Below, one piece after another: positions 50,038 through 59,267 of a stretch of DNA of 64,000 bases. Both the position numbers and the translations under genes were made by a program. Each line of letters starts with the position of its first letter. Position 1 is the first letter of the stretch. The notes under the pieces were generated by a model, which searched no databases, was not told the DNA's origin, and saw only the letters and a program-made list of their open reading frames with translations. Source of the DNA: Planctomycetota bacterium (GTDB lineage Bacteria > Planctomycetota > J058); contig JAMLIC010000017.1 in NCBI GenBank assembly GCA_023954375.1, positions 1-64,000 on the forward strand, written 5' to 3'.

Positions 50038-51471
50038 CTCAGCCGAGGACGTCGCCTCCTGCCACGTCTCGCCGATGATCGCCAGGTCCTCCATGACCTC
50101 GTCGACCGACTGGTAGCGCGCCTTGGGGTCGCGGCGGGTCATGCGCTCGATGATCCCCACCGCGTCGTGCGGCGACTCCATGAAGTCCTCGCTCCCGGGC
50201 GTGCTCAGCTCCTTCAGGAGCAGGTCGCGGTCGAGCGGGGTCTCGGTCGTGGCCTTCAGCGCGGCCTCGATGTCGTCGTAGGGCGTCTGGCTGGTGATGA
50301 GCTGGTAGAAGACGATCCCGAGCGAGTAGATGTCCGATGCCGGGGTGGCCTTCGCCGGGTCCTGCCACACCTCGGGGGCGCAGTAGCGCGGGTCGAGGCG
50401 GTCCTCGAGGTCGCGCGGCGTCAGGCCGGGCGCGGCCTTCACCAGGGCCAGGTCGAAGTTCACCAGCTTGCAGATGCCGCCCGGCGCCACGACGACGTTC
50501 CAGGGGCGCAGGTCGCGGTGGATCACGCCGCGGCCGTGGGCGTGGCGCAGGCCGCGCGCCATCTTGGCCACGAGGTCGGCCTTCTCCTTCCAGGTGATCT
50601 GCCGGTCCTCCTCCTTCTGCAGGAGGAGCTCGAGCGGCCGGCCGCTCTCGATGTACTCGCTCGGCTGGACGAACTTCGTGTCGTCCCAGGCGAACATGTC
50701 CGACGTGTCGATCAGGTTCGGGTGGGCGCCGAGGTGCCGCATGGCCTCGGAGTCGTGGAAGATCGCCTCGATCTGCCGGCGCTTCTCCTCCTCCTTCTGG
50801 TAGGCGTCGAAGTGGAAGACCTTGAGGATGGTCTTCGGCCGGGTGCGGATGAAGCGGTGCTTCGCGAGGAAGACGGTGCGGGTCTCCGTCTGGTTGAGCT
50901 TCTCCAGGATCTCGTAGAGGCCGACCTGCTTCACCTTCTGGCTGGGCCGGTGGTTGAAGAGCACCTCGCAGATCATGTCGTGGAGGTGCGTGATCGGGTT
51001 GACCTGCACGGGGAGGTTGCGCGGGTTCGACAGGTAGTCGGCCGCCTCCGACAGGTGGATCACGCGCCCCGACTGGTCGTCCTTGAGCCGGACCTTGGCC
51101 TTGTCGTCGGTGAGGAGGATCACGGTGTCGACGAAGGCGTCCTCGAGCCGGCGCGAGTGGTCGCGCAGCTTGCTCGCGAGGATCTTCGACTTCTTGTTCG
51201 CCAGCGGGATCGGGCTCGGCATGACCCCGCCGTTCTCGAACACCCACTGGTTCTGGTCGCCGCGGATCGTGCCGCGGTAGCCCTTCACCTCGACGTGCCA
51301 CACGGCGAAGGGCGCGACGACGCAGATGTCGTACTCGTACGGCAGCCCGCGGCCGGTCGTCAGCTCGAAGTTGTGGAAGACGAAGTAGTCGTCGGGCAGC
51401 CGCTTGCCCAGCTCGACGACCGCCTTCGCCTCGTGCTGGTCGGGCTCACCGATCCTGTGGACGCGGGCCAT
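50035..51471 (-). CDS. NERD-domain Ser/Thr kinase (PglW-like architecture)
   Basis: 478 aa from ATG 51471. N-terminal NERD (nuclease-related) domain at about 10-125: HEAKAVVELGKRLPDDYFVFHNFEL, EYDICVVAPFAVWHVEVKGYRGTI (Glu-Val-Lys core). Then a kinase domain at about 200-470 with GVIHRDLRPWNVVV, LVNFDLALV (NFD in place of DFG) and DPRYCAPEVW. The NERD-kinase order is that of PglW from BREX/Pgl phage defence, but no other BREX genes (pglX, pglZ, brxC) are present, so a stand-alone signalling role is as likely. Ends inside repeat R2. Confidence 0.88.
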   Translation of the reverse strand: MARVHRIGEPDQHEAKAVVELGKRLPDDYFVFHNFELTTGRGLPYEYDICVVAPFAVWHVEVKGYRGTIRGDQNQWVFENGGVMPSPIPLANKKSKILASKLRDHSRRLEDAFVDTVILLTDDKAKVRLKDDQSGRVIHLSEAADYLSNPRNLPVQVNPITHLHDMICEVLFNHRPSQKVKQVGLYEILEKLNQTETRTVFLAKHRFIRTRPKTILKVFHFDAYQKEEEKRRQIEAIFHDSEAMRHLGAHPNLIDTSDMFAWDDTKFVQPSEYIESGRPLELLLQKEEDRQITWKEKADLVAKMARGLRHAHGRGVIHRDLRPWNVVVAPGGICKLVNFDLALVKAAPGLTPRDLEDRLDPRYCAPEVWQDPAKATPASDIYSLGIVFYQLITSQTPYDDIEAALKATTETPLDRDLLLKELSTPGSEDFMESPHDAVGIIERMTRRDPKARYQSVDEVMEDLAIIGETWQEATSSAE

Positions 51472-51496
51472 GGGCTCCCTCCCTGTGGGCGGGATT

Positions 51497-52231
51497 CTAG
51501 CCGCGGCGCCGCACCAGACCGCGCGCAAACAGCGGGGCCGCCGCCGGCGTGGGGGCCGGAGGGCGCGCCGCGGGCGGTCGGTCCGCCGCGGGGCGAGGCG
51601 GCGGCGGCGCCGGGGGTGCGGCGGGGAGCGACGAGGACGACGGGGCGGCCCAGGCGGCCGCGACGCGGTCGACCGTGGCGCGGATCGTCTGCCGGGCCGC
51701 GCGGCGGGCCTCCTTGCTCGCGCGGCCGAAGGGCCGCCCGGCGCCGGCGCGGTCGAGCAGGGCGTCGTACTCCGTGTGGGCGTGACGGATCCAGGCCCGC
51801 ACGGCCAGGCGGATCGGCTCGGGGTCGAGGGCCTTGGCGGCGGCGCAGCGGCCGACGCGCCGCGACCCGACCTCGCAGGCGCGGGCGACGATCGCCAGGC
51901 GGTCGCGCTCGGGGATCGAGGGGAAGAGGCGGCGCACCGCCTGGTCGAAGTCGGCCTGGTAGCGCGCCTCCAGGCGCTCGCGGCGCTCGCGCGACCGCTC
52001 GCGCGACGCCGCGCGCGCGTCGGCCGTCGCGGCGACCTCGGCGCGCGCCGCCGCGATGGCGTCGTCGCAGGCGAAGACGCCCACCTGCACCAGCTTGCCC
52101 TTGCGCTCGTCGAACACGCGCAGGGCGCCGCGCGCGAGCAGCGCGCGCGTGAGGGCGGGCTCGCCGCGGGCCACGAAGACGTGGCCGGGATGGTGTCGGA
52201 GGTCCTCGCGCCGGAGTCGTGGCTCGCTCAC
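51497..52231 (-). CDS. DUF2293 protein
   Basis: 244 aa from GTG 52231; longer in-frame extensions run through unrelated low-complexity sequence. Residues about 95-175 (DFDQAVRRLFPSIPERDRLAIVARACEVGSRRVGRC, then AVRAWIRHAHTEYDALL) match DUF2293, a predicted nucleic-acid-binding helical domain. The N-terminal part (VFVARGEPALTRALLARGALRVFDERKGKLVQVGVFACDDAI) is separate. The C-terminal 50 residues are Pro/Ala-rich. Partner unknown. Twenty-five bases upstream of the NERD-kinase start on the same strand, so likely an operon. Confidence 0.8.
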   Translation of the reverse strand: MSEPRLRREDLRHHPGHVFVARGEPALTRALLARGALRVFDERKGKLVQVGVFACDDAIAAARAEVAATADARAASRERSRERRERLEARYQADFDQAVRRLFPSIPERDRLAIVARACEVGSRRVGRCAAAKALDPEPIRLAVRAWIRHAHTEYDALLDRAGAGRPFGRASKEARRAARQTIRATVDRVAAAWAAPSSSSLPAAPPAPPPPRPAADRPPAARPPAPTPAAAPLFARGLVRRRG

Positions 52232-52631
52232 CCCTCGATCCTGCCCCGCCCCTCCGACATCCCGGCGCGCGGCGTAACCCATGACCGTGGCGAAGCCGAC
52301 ACGCGGCGCGGGCGGCGCCGGCGCGGCGGAGTTCGTTGCCGCCCTAAGGCGTGCGACGCGCCGTCTCGCCGCGGCGCCGCGCCCCGGGTCACCCCAACCT
52401 CCCGGCCGGGCGGTGGTTGTCGCGCCCTCGACGTCCGAGGGCGCGCGCGCCGACGACGTCGGTCGCGCGCCGCGCGGCGGTCGCGGTCGAGGTGGACGAT
52501 GTGGAGGCCGCGGATGGCTCGCTTCTCCACGCGGCGCCGCTGCTCCTCGCGGCGCGCGGGCGGCGTCGTTCACCTCGGTGTGGAGTACCTGTGAGGGCCC
52601 TTTCGCCGCGCATCCGACCCGGAGAACCCGC
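52232..52631 (+). other. Region before large RNA copy B, possibly a broken ORF
   Basis: An ORF begins at ATG 52281 (MTVAKPTRGAGGAGAAEFVAALRRATRRLAAAP) and looks coding for about 35 codons, after which another plus frame (VAVEVDDVEAADGSLLHAAPLLLAARG) looks better up to about 52555. This may be a small frameshifted gene or chance. No RBS or family support. The rest is spacer, not shared with the flank of copy A. Confidence 0.3.
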
Positions 52632-52660
52632 TTGCAGCGGTCGGCGGCGAGGCGTATATC
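52632..52660 (+). promoter_or_regulatory. Promoter of large RNA copy B
   Basis: TTGCAG (52632-52637), 17-bp spacer, TATATC (52655-52660). Spacer and -10 share the string tcggcggcgaggcgTATAT with copy A. Start of transcription is expected near 52667, where RNA homology between the copies begins (CGTCAGGCGCGGGACGAG). Confidence 0.75.
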
Positions 52661-52666
52661 TCTCCT

Positions 52667-54106
52667 TCGTCAGGCGCGGGACGAGTCCCGCACGGACGGC
52701 CGAAACGGCGGCGACGCGACGATGCCCGCGCGAGCGGGGTCAGCCATTCGCGACGCGCCCGAAGGGAGGCCGGGCCCTCGGAGACGAGGCGCTCATCCTC
52801 CCGGCGAAGCCGCCCCTTCACGGGGGCGGAGCAGCCAGGGCGCGGGCGGGGGGCGAGGGAGCGAGGCCGACGAGGAGGCAGGAAACCCCAGGAGAGCAAC
52901 CCATCTCCCCGAGATGGGTCGCTGGTCGAGTCCTTCACACCTCCGGGGGCCAGCGCCGCGAGGCGCCAAGGCCGGGGGAGGCAGGGCTGCCGCCGAGAGG
53001 CGGCACGGTCCGGCCCGCAGTCGCGCTGCGGGTCGGGGCGCCGACGAGGTCGACGTGGCCGCGAGGCCGCAGCGACCTCACCTGACGGCGAGGGGTCGCA
53101 CCACTCGCCGTCGCGGTGCTAGCCCGCGGCGGACATGCAGCGTCGGTCCTCGCGAGGGGGCCGGGGCAGGGTCCGCCGGGTCACGAAGGGTCCGAGGCTC
53201 GATCGGAGCAAGGCTCTGGAGGGGCGAAAGCCCAGGAGAGCAGCGGCGGCGGCGCAGCGGGAGACCGACGCGTCGTGCGCACGGCCTCGTGGGGGGAGAG
53301 AGCTTCGAAGCAGACGAAGCCGCCGGAACGGGTGAGTCCGGTGCGCGAGGCTCAAGGCGACGAGGAAGGCGCGGGTTCGCCCGCGTCCGAAACGGCGCCG
53401 GAGCTCCGGTGGGGATCCAGGCCACCGCGCGAGGGCGCGGGCGTCGGTGAAACCCGGAGGACGCGGCCTCGGGCATCGCACCCAGTCAGGGCGGTGGAGA
53501 ACTGCAAGGGAGCCGGCGACCCCGAGAGGGGCACGCGACCCCGGCGAGGAGCAAGGCTCTGAAGGGAGAACCCCAGGGGCGGCTGCGGCACGGAACAAGG
53601 CCGCGACGCCCGGGCTTGCCAGGAAACCGCTGAGAGGCTGAGAAAGCCTGGGAGCGGAACCGGCGGCGGGAGTGACGACCCGCCGCGCCGACGACGCCCG
53701 CGAGGGCGGCGCCGGCAAGGGGCTCGCCCGGGTCATGCCGTCGAAGGGGCGAAGAACCTCGTGGGAGCCGGCGCCGGCCGAGAGGCCGGCCCGCCGGTGG
53801 ACGTGACGACTCTGGAGGGGATCGACTCCACGGGAGAATGAACCCGATCTTCAACCGATCGGGGGACGGTGATCCGGGACGACCGCGTGAGAGCGCGGGC
53901 GCCTGAAGGTCGACGAGGGCGCTCGCCGGATCACACAGAACGCTCCGCAGGAGGCACGACGACCCCAGGAGAGGGCGGTCGCGCGGCGGCGACGCGCGCG
54001 CGACCAAGCGTCCACACGACGCAGGGCTCCGGGGAGGCGACGGAGACGGGCCGATCACGGGCCTGACACACGGGCGGGGGAGAGGCGAGAGCTTCTCCCC
54101 CGCCCT
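52667..54106 (+). ncRNA. Large structured non-coding RNA, copy B (about 1.44 kb)
   Basis: Same RNA as copy A but on the opposite strand about 37 kb away. Conserved blocks in order include ACGAGTCCCGC, GACGGCCGAAACGGCGGCGA, GAGGAGGCAGGAAACCCC, CGAGTCCTTCACACCTCC, GCGGTGCTAGCCCGCGG, GAGCAAGGCTCTGGAGGGGC, GGCTTCGAAGCAGACGA-type, GCGTCGGTGAAACCCGG, GCCAGGAAACCGCTG, TCTGGAGGGGATCGACTCCA, GACGACCCCAGGAGAGGGC and GGGCCTGACACAC. Hairpins between blocks differ in sequence but pair in both copies, for instance CCCGATC/GATCGGG here versus CCCGAG/CTCGGG in A. Neighbours differ from those of copy A, so the gene is an independent unit, perhaps mobile. Function unknown. Confidence 0.88.
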
Positions 54107-54116
54107 CATCGTTTCC
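54072..54116 (+). terminator. Terminator of large RNA copy B
   Basis: 12-bp perfect stem (GGGCGGGGGAGA with TCTCCCCCGCCC, 10-nt loop), directly after the conserved GGGCCTGACACAC, followed by TCATCGTTTCC. A different stem sequence from copy A at the same place, i.e. structure is kept while sequence is not. It lies between the RNA and the convergent kinase gene. Confidence 0.8.
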
Positions 54117-54128
54117 GGATCGCGACCG

Positions 54129-57100
54129 TCATCCCTCCAGCATGCGCTCCACGAGCAGCCGCGCCGTCGCCCGCGCCCTCACCGCGCCCGGCGCCCGCCC
54201 GGCCCGCTCGCGCAGGTCGTCGTCGAGCCCCGTCAGCAGGGCGTCCGCCAGGTCGATCGACCGGTCGTGGTGCTCCTGCGCGGCCCGCGTCGTGCCGAGC
54301 GTCACGTGCGCGTGGGCCAGCGCGCGGTGGGCCTCGAGCCGCAGCTCCTGCGCGCCTGACCGGTCGGCGTGGCGGAGCGCCGCCTCCAGCGCGTCGATCG
54401 CCCGCGCCGGCTCGCGGCCGAGGAGCAGCGCCCCCTCGAGCAGCCTGTGCCTGCACAGCGCGTCCTGCCCGCGCCCCTCGTCGCCCGGGCCGCGGGCCCG
54501 GGCGAGGAGCTGGTGCGCCTGCTCCGGGCGGCCCGTGGCCGCGGCCATCTCGGCCTGGTCGAGGAGCGCGTCGCCGAGCGCCCGCGGGTTGCCGATCATG
54601 CGGAACACGCCGACCGCTCGCTGGAGCTCGCGGTCGGCCTCCTCGGGCGCGGCGCCCTGGTGGTGCAGCGCCCGGCCGAGCGCCCGGTGGCAGTGGCCGG
54701 TGAGCCAGGTGAGCCCCAGGTCGCGCGCGATCGAGAGCGACCGCCGCGTCCGCAGGAGCGCGCCCTCGTGGTCGCCGAGCGCCAGGCGCAGGAGGGCCAG
54801 GTTCAGCAGCGCCACGGCGGCGCCCTGACGGTCGCCGGTCCCCTCGTGGATCGCCAGCGACCGCTCCAGCTCGTCGAGGGCCTGGGCGAGCCGACCGGTG
54901 TGGCGCCGGTAGACGCCGAGGTTGTTGAGGGACAGCGCCGTGCGCTGCGCGTCGCCCAGCCGCTCCATCGCCTCCAGGGTGGCCTCGTAGAAGCGGATCG
55001 CGGCCGGCGCCTCGGCGCGCGTGTCGAAGCAGGTGCCGAGCTCCGAGAACGAGAGCACGATCCCGAGGCCGTCGCCCGCCTCGCGCCGGAGCGCCGGCCG
55101 GTCGAGGAGGCGCCGCAGGTCGAGGTCGAGCTCCGCCTGCACCTGCTCGTCGTAGCCCTGGCGCTGGAGCACGCCCACGAAGCCGCGCGCGCCGCGGCGG
55201 GCGAGCGTCAGGCACTCGTCGAGCAGGTCGGCCGCGCGGTCGACGCGGCCGCGGTAGTGCTCGGCGGTGGCCAGGATGTGCAGGGCCCACTGCGCGTCGG
55301 GCTGCCGCCCGACGCGGCGGAAGATCTCCGCCGCCTCGCCGGCGAGCGCGATCACCTGCAGGTAGTCCCCGCGCCAGAGCGTCATCCGGCTCATGACCTC
55401 GAGCACGCGCGCGCGCTCGGCCGGCGGGCCGCCCTCGGCGGCCGCCAGCGCCTCCTGCAGCCAGCGCCGCGCCTGCGCCGCGTCGCCCTGCCGCAGCGCC
55501 AGGTCGCCCAGGCGCCGGCGCACCCACGCCGCGGCGCCGTCGTCGGCGACCTGCACGCCCGGCTCGGCGCCGAGGGCGAGCAGCTCCTCGAGGGCGCGCG
55601 CGGCGTCCTTGTAGCGCCCGACCGTCGCCAGGGCCTCGCTCAGGCGCGTGAGGAGCGTGACCTCCTGGCGGCGCCGCTCGTCGGGCGCGGCGACGACCTC
55701 CTCCCAGCGCAGCCGCTCGAGCGCGCGCCCGAGGTGCTCGATCGCCTGCTGCGGCCGCCCGCGCGCGAGCGCCTCGAGCCCGGCGGACGTCGCGTAGGCC
55801 AGCGCGCGCGCGCCGTCGCCCCCCTCGGCCGCGTGGCGGGCGAGGCGCTCGAGCACGGGGCCGCGCTCGCTCTCGGGGTGCTGCGCCTCGAGCGCGGCCA
55901 GGGCGCGCCGGTGCGCCTCGACCAGCGCGGCGCGCGGCGTCTGCTCGAGCACGGCGCGCTGCACGAGCCCGTGGCTGAGCCGGTAGCGCGGCGGCCCGGC
56001 GTCCTCGTCGTCCTGGCGGATCACCATCTGCCGGCGGATCAGGAGGTCGAGCGCGTCGAGGCAGGCGGCGGGCGTCCGGCCGGCGGCGCCGGCGACGACC
56101 TTGAGCCGCGCCGGCGCGTCGAGGGCGGCCAGGCCGACGAGCACGGCGCGCGCGTCGTCGGGGACGCGCGCGAGGCGCTGACCGAGCAGCTCGCTGAGCG
56201 AGCGCGGCGCGACGACCTTCGCCAGCTCCTCCGGCGCGAGCGCCCCCTGGCGCAGCCCCAGGACCCCGTCCTCGGCCAGGCTCTTCACCAGCTCCTCGAC
56301 GAAGAACGGGTTGCCGCCGGTCGCCTCGTGCACGGCGCGCCCGAGCGCGGCCGGCGCGCCCGGGAGGGCGAGCATCGACGCGACGAGCGCGCCGGTGGCG
56401 GCGGGGTCGAGCCGCTCGAGCCCCACGCGCAGGAGCGCGCCCTGGCCGCGCAGGAGCTCGAGCGCGGCGTCGAGCCCGGGCGGGGCGGCGCCGGGGCGGT
56501 CGGTGAGCACGACGAGCGGCACGCGGCTGCGGCGCCGGCGCACGGCGATCGACCGCAGGAGCGCGCCGGTCAGGGCGAGCGTCGTCTCGTCGGCGCCGCG
56601 CAGGTCCTCGAGCACGAGGAGGAACGGGCGCTGGCGCCCGATCCGCAGCAGCAGCTCCGCCACGCGGTCGAGGACGAGGCGCGGGTCGTCGCCGGGGCCG
56701 GGCGAGAGGAGCGCCGCCGGGGCGTCGAGCCGCGCGGCGGTCCCGGGGAACAGCGCCTCGAGCTCGGGCAGGTAGCCGGCGGCCAGGGTCCGGGCCCCCG
56801 GGAGCATGAGGGCCATGCGGACGAGCCGCTCGAACGGCCGCCCCCCCTCGCCCAGGCACGTGGCGTCGAGCACGGGCACGGCCGCGAGCTGCGCGCGCAC
56901 GCGCAGCTCGTAGACGAGCCGCGTCTTGCCCTGGCCCTCCTCCCCCTCGAGCCACACCACCGCCGGCGGCCGCCCGGGCGCGAGCGCCGGCGGCGCCGCG
57001 CCGAGCGCCGGGGCCTCGGTCGACTCGGGCTCGAACGGCGCGTCCGAGGGGACCGGCTCGGGCAGGAGCTCGACGAGGCGCTCGAGCAGCGCCGCGCGCC

Positions 57101-57983
57101 CGACGAAGGCGGGCGCGAGCACCTGCGACGACGCGCGCTCGGTCGCCGCGTAGGGCTTGGCGAGGCGCCGCGACAGGTCGGCGAGCGCCTCGTGGGCGCT
57201 GGCGGGGCGGCGCGCGGGCTCCTTCTCGATCAGCCGCAGGATGAACCGCGCCCACGCCTCCGGCACGTCCGGGCGCACCTGCGTCGGCGGCTCGGGAGCG
57301 CGGTCGAGGTGCTTGCGGATGATCGACAGGGCCGACCCGCCGTCGTAGGGCAGGCGCCCCGTGACCACGTAGTAGAGGGAGATCCCGAGCGAGTAGAGGT
57401 CGGCGCGGCGGTCGGCCGGCAGCGACTTGGCCACCTCGGGCGCGACGTAGTGGACCGTGCCCTTGATCTTCTCCCCGCGCCGCGTCGTCGCCTCACCCGC
57501 GAGCCCGAAGTCCATCAGCTTGACGCGGAACGACGGCCGCCCACCCGGGCGCGCCGGCGCGACGACGGCCACGTTGACGTTCTCGGGCTTGACGTCGTAG
57601 TGCACGAGGCCGCGGTCGTGGATGTAGGCCAGCGCCTCGAGGACCTGCCGGGCCACCTCGTAGAGGCCGTCCCAGTCCATGTCGCGCGTCGCCTGGAACA
57701 GGTCGCGCCCCTCGAGCAGCTCGCACGTGTAGAAGCAGACGTCCTGGCCGTCCTCGCGCAGGGTCTGCAGGTCGTGGACGCGGAGGAGGTTCGGATGGTC
57801 CAGGCGGGCGAGCACCTGGAACTCGTGCATGAAGTAGTCGCGGCCCGGGTCGCCCGCCTTGAGCAGCTTGAGCGCGAGGGCGCGGCGCTCGAGCGCGTCG
57901 TGGACGAGGAACACCTCGGCCATGCCGCCCTCGCCGAGCTTGCGCTGGATGGCATAGCGATCCGCGAGGACCCGGTCGGCCAC
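54129..57983 (-). CDS. Ser/Thr kinase-AAA ATPase-TPR regulator
   Basis: 1284 aa. Kinase at about 8-270: YAIQRKLGEGGMAEVFLVHD, ALKLLKAG, LVHYDVKPENVNV (Tyr replaces Arg of HRD, Asp and Asn kept), MDFGLAG. From about 290 to 700 comes an STAND-type ATPase: FVGRAALLERLVELL, WLEGEEGQGKTRLVYEL (Walker A), FLLVLEDLRGADE (Walker B), TGGNPFFVEELVKSL. From about 740 to the end are TPR repeats (ALDELERSLAIHEGTGDRQGAAVALLNLALLRLALGD). The architecture is like the multi-domain kinase-ATPase-TPR regulators of Myxococcota and Planctomycetota. No TM, so cytosolic. Input signal unknown. Confidence 0.92.
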   Translation of the reverse strand: MADRVLADRYAIQRKLGEGGMAEVFLVHDALERRALALKLLKAGDPGRDYFMHEFQVLARLDHPNLLRVHDLQTLREDGQDVCFYTCELLEGRDLFQATRDMDWDGLYEVARQVLEALAYIHDRGLVHYDVKPENVNVAVVAPARPGGRPSFRVKLMDFGLAGEATTRRGEKIKGTVHYVAPEVAKSLPADRRADLYSLGISLYYVVTGRLPYDGGSALSIIRKHLDRAPEPPTQVRPDVPEAWARFILRLIEKEPARRPASAHEALADLSRRLAKPYAATERASSQVLAPAFVGRAALLERLVELLPEPVPSDAPFEPESTEAPALGAAPPALAPGRPPAVVWLEGEEGQGKTRLVYELRVRAQLAAVPVLDATCLGEGGRPFERLVRMALMLPGARTLAAGYLPELEALFPGTAARLDAPAALLSPGPGDDPRLVLDRVAELLLRIGRQRPFLLVLEDLRGADETTLALTGALLRSIAVRRRRSRVPLVVLTDRPGAAPPGLDAALELLRGQGALLRVGLERLDPAATGALVASMLALPGAPAALGRAVHEATGGNPFFVEELVKSLAEDGVLGLRQGALAPEELAKVVAPRSLSELLGQRLARVPDDARAVLVGLAALDAPARLKVVAGAAGRTPAACLDALDLLIRRQMVIRQDDEDAGPPRYRLSHGLVQRAVLEQTPRAALVEAHRRALAALEAQHPESERGPVLERLARHAAEGGDGARALAYATSAGLEALARGRPQQAIEHLGRALERLRWEEVVAAPDERRRQEVTLLTRLSEALATVGRYKDAARALEELLALGAEPGVQVADDGAAAWVRRRLGDLALRQGDAAQARRWLQEALAAAEGGPPAERARVLEVMSRMTLWRGDYLQVIALAGEAAEIFRRVGRQPDAQWALHILATAEHYRGRVDRAADLLDECLTLARRGARGFVGVLQRQGYDEQVQAELDLDLRRLLDRPALRREAGDGLGIVLSFSELGTCFDTRAEAPAAIRFYEATLEAMERLGDAQRTALSLNNLGVYRRHTGRLAQALDELERSLAIHEGTGDRQGAAVALLNLALLRLALGDHEGALLRTRRSLSIARDLGLTWLTGHCHRALGRALHHQGAAPEEADRELQRAVGVFRMIGNPRALGDALLDQAEMAAATGRPEQAHQLLARARGPGDEGRGQDALCRHRLLEGALLLGREPARAIDALEAALRHADRSGAQELRLEAHRALAHAHVTLGTTRAAQEHHDRSIDLADALLTGLDDDLRERAGRAPGAVRARATARLLVERMLEG

Positions 57984-58079
57984 AGCCGGAGCCTAGCGCG
58001 TCGGGCGGCGACGGGGGAGTCCGGTCGGGTCCCGAGCGCGGGCCCTGCCCGATGGTGTATAGTCGGCCCGGGAGCGCCG

Positions 58080-58711
58080 GTGGTCACGTACGTCGTCGGA
58101 GAGGGCGAGGGTCAGCAGCACCAGGTCGATCATCCGCCGCTGTTCGCCTGCCGCGAGCACAAGAGCCTGCTCCGCTTCTCCCCGCGCTTCGTCGACGAGC
58201 TCCTGTCGGCCACCCAGGACGTCATGCCGGGCAACCCCGACGAGATCGCCACGGCCTTCCTGCGCGAGGCCGGCCCGGCCTTCCGTCTGCCCGAGTTCCT
58301 CATCCCGCCGAAGCTCTTCCTGTTCAACCCGCGCGGCCTGCGCGGCGCCGAGGCGCTGCCCTACGCGGTCGTGCTCGTCGACCGGAAGTTCTTCGGGATC
58401 CCGGCCCGCTACCTGACGCCCGACCGCTTCGAGGGCTGCGACGACTGCGCCGCGGAGCTGGCCCACCGCCGCCCGCCGCCCGCCGCGCGCCCCGGCCCGC
58501 CGCGGCCGCCCGGCCCGCCGCGCGTCACGGGCGAGAGCGGGGTCCGACGGCTCGACGAGAGCGGGATGGTCCGCCGGCCGCCGCCCGGCGTCGACCCGCG
58601 CCGGGCGCCCACGCCCCCGCCCGGCGGCGGACGCCCGCCTGGCGGCCCGCCGCGCCCGCCGCGCGCCCCGGCGCCCCCGGGCGGCCGGCGCCGCGGCCGC
58701 CGCAGCCGTAG
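58080..58711 (+). CDS. Unknown protein with Pro/Gly-rich tail; frame uncertain at the end
   Basis: From GTG 58080: VVTYVVGEGEGQQHQVDHPPLFACREHKSLLRFSPRFVDELLS, then IPPKLFLFNPRGLRGAEALPYAVVLVDRKFFGIPARYLTPDRFEGCDDCAAELAHR. This makes a compact domain of about 125 residues with three or more Cys. Beyond that are about 80 residues of Pro/Gly/Arg low complexity. In the starting frame no stop occurs for over 1 kb, through aroK. In the alternate frame a TAG at 58709-58711 falls 3 bases before the aroK start. A one-base slip in the G/C-rich tail is therefore likely. Function unknown. Confidence 0.55.
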
Positions 58712-58714
58712 CGC

Positions 58715-59263
58715 GTGCTCGCACTCGCTGGCCCGCGCGGCGCCGGCAAGACGACCGTCGGCCGCCTCGTCGCGGCGGCGCTCGGCCGGCGCTTCGTCGA
58801 CCTCGACGACGAGGTCGAGCGCCTGGCGGGCGCGAGCGTGCGCGAGGTGTTCGCCCGCGAGGGCGAGCAGGCGTTCCGCGCCCTCGAGGTCCGCGCGCTC
58901 TCCGGGGCGCTCGAGGCCACCCCGGAGGCCGTGGTCGCCCTCGGCGGCGGGACGCTCACGTCGCCCGCGGCGCGCGACCTCCTGCGCGCGCGCGCGCGGG
59001 TGGTCTACCTCGCCGCGCCGGCCGAGGTGCTCGCGGCCCGCGTGGCGGCCGACCCGCGCACGGCCGACGGCCGGCCGCCGCTGCGCCCCGGCGGGCCGCT
59101 CGAGGAGGCGCGGGCGCTCCTGCGCGAGCGGGAGGCGACGGACCGCGCGGCCGCCGACGCGGTCGTCGACGCGACCCGCGCGCCCGACGACGTCGCGGCG
59201 GCGGTGGTCCGGGTCGCGCGCGGAGCGCCGCCTCGCCAGGGCGGCGCTCCGCGTCTACCCTGA
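58715..59263 (+). CDS. aroK: Shikimate kinase
   Basis: 182 aa from GTG 58715. LALAGPRGAGKTTVGRLVAAALGRRFVDLDDEVE gives the P-loop and the shikimate-binding Asp. FRALEVRALSGALE and VVALGGGTLTSPAARDLL give the GGG shikimate site, followed by DPRTADGRPPLRP in the lid. It phosphorylates shikimate at O3 in the common aromatic pathway. The C-terminal 10 residues are basic and Pro-rich. Tight spacing to both neighbours suggests an operon from 58080 to about 60149. Confidence 0.92.
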   Translation: MLALAGPRGAGKTTVGRLVAAALGRRFVDLDDEVERLAGASVREVFAREGEQAFRALEVRALSGALEATPEAVVALGGGTLTSPAARDLLRARARVVYLAAPAEVLAARVAADPRTADGRPPLRPGGPLEEARALLREREATDRAAADAVVDATRAPDDVAAAVVRVARGAPPRQGGAPRLP

Positions 59264-59267
59264 GGCC

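Noticed and set aside
50035-51471. BREX/Pgl phage-defence locus
   Set aside because: Only the NERD-kinase resembles PglW; no pglX, pglZ, brxA, brxB or brxC genes nearby.
52881-53260. Group II intron or self-splicing intron interpretation of the large RNA
   Set aside because: No domain V signature, no reverse-transcriptase ORF, and the unit has its own promoter and terminator.
53935-53945. ACAGAA string suggesting RNase P RNA
   Set aside because: Absent from copy A and none of the other RNase P signatures are present.
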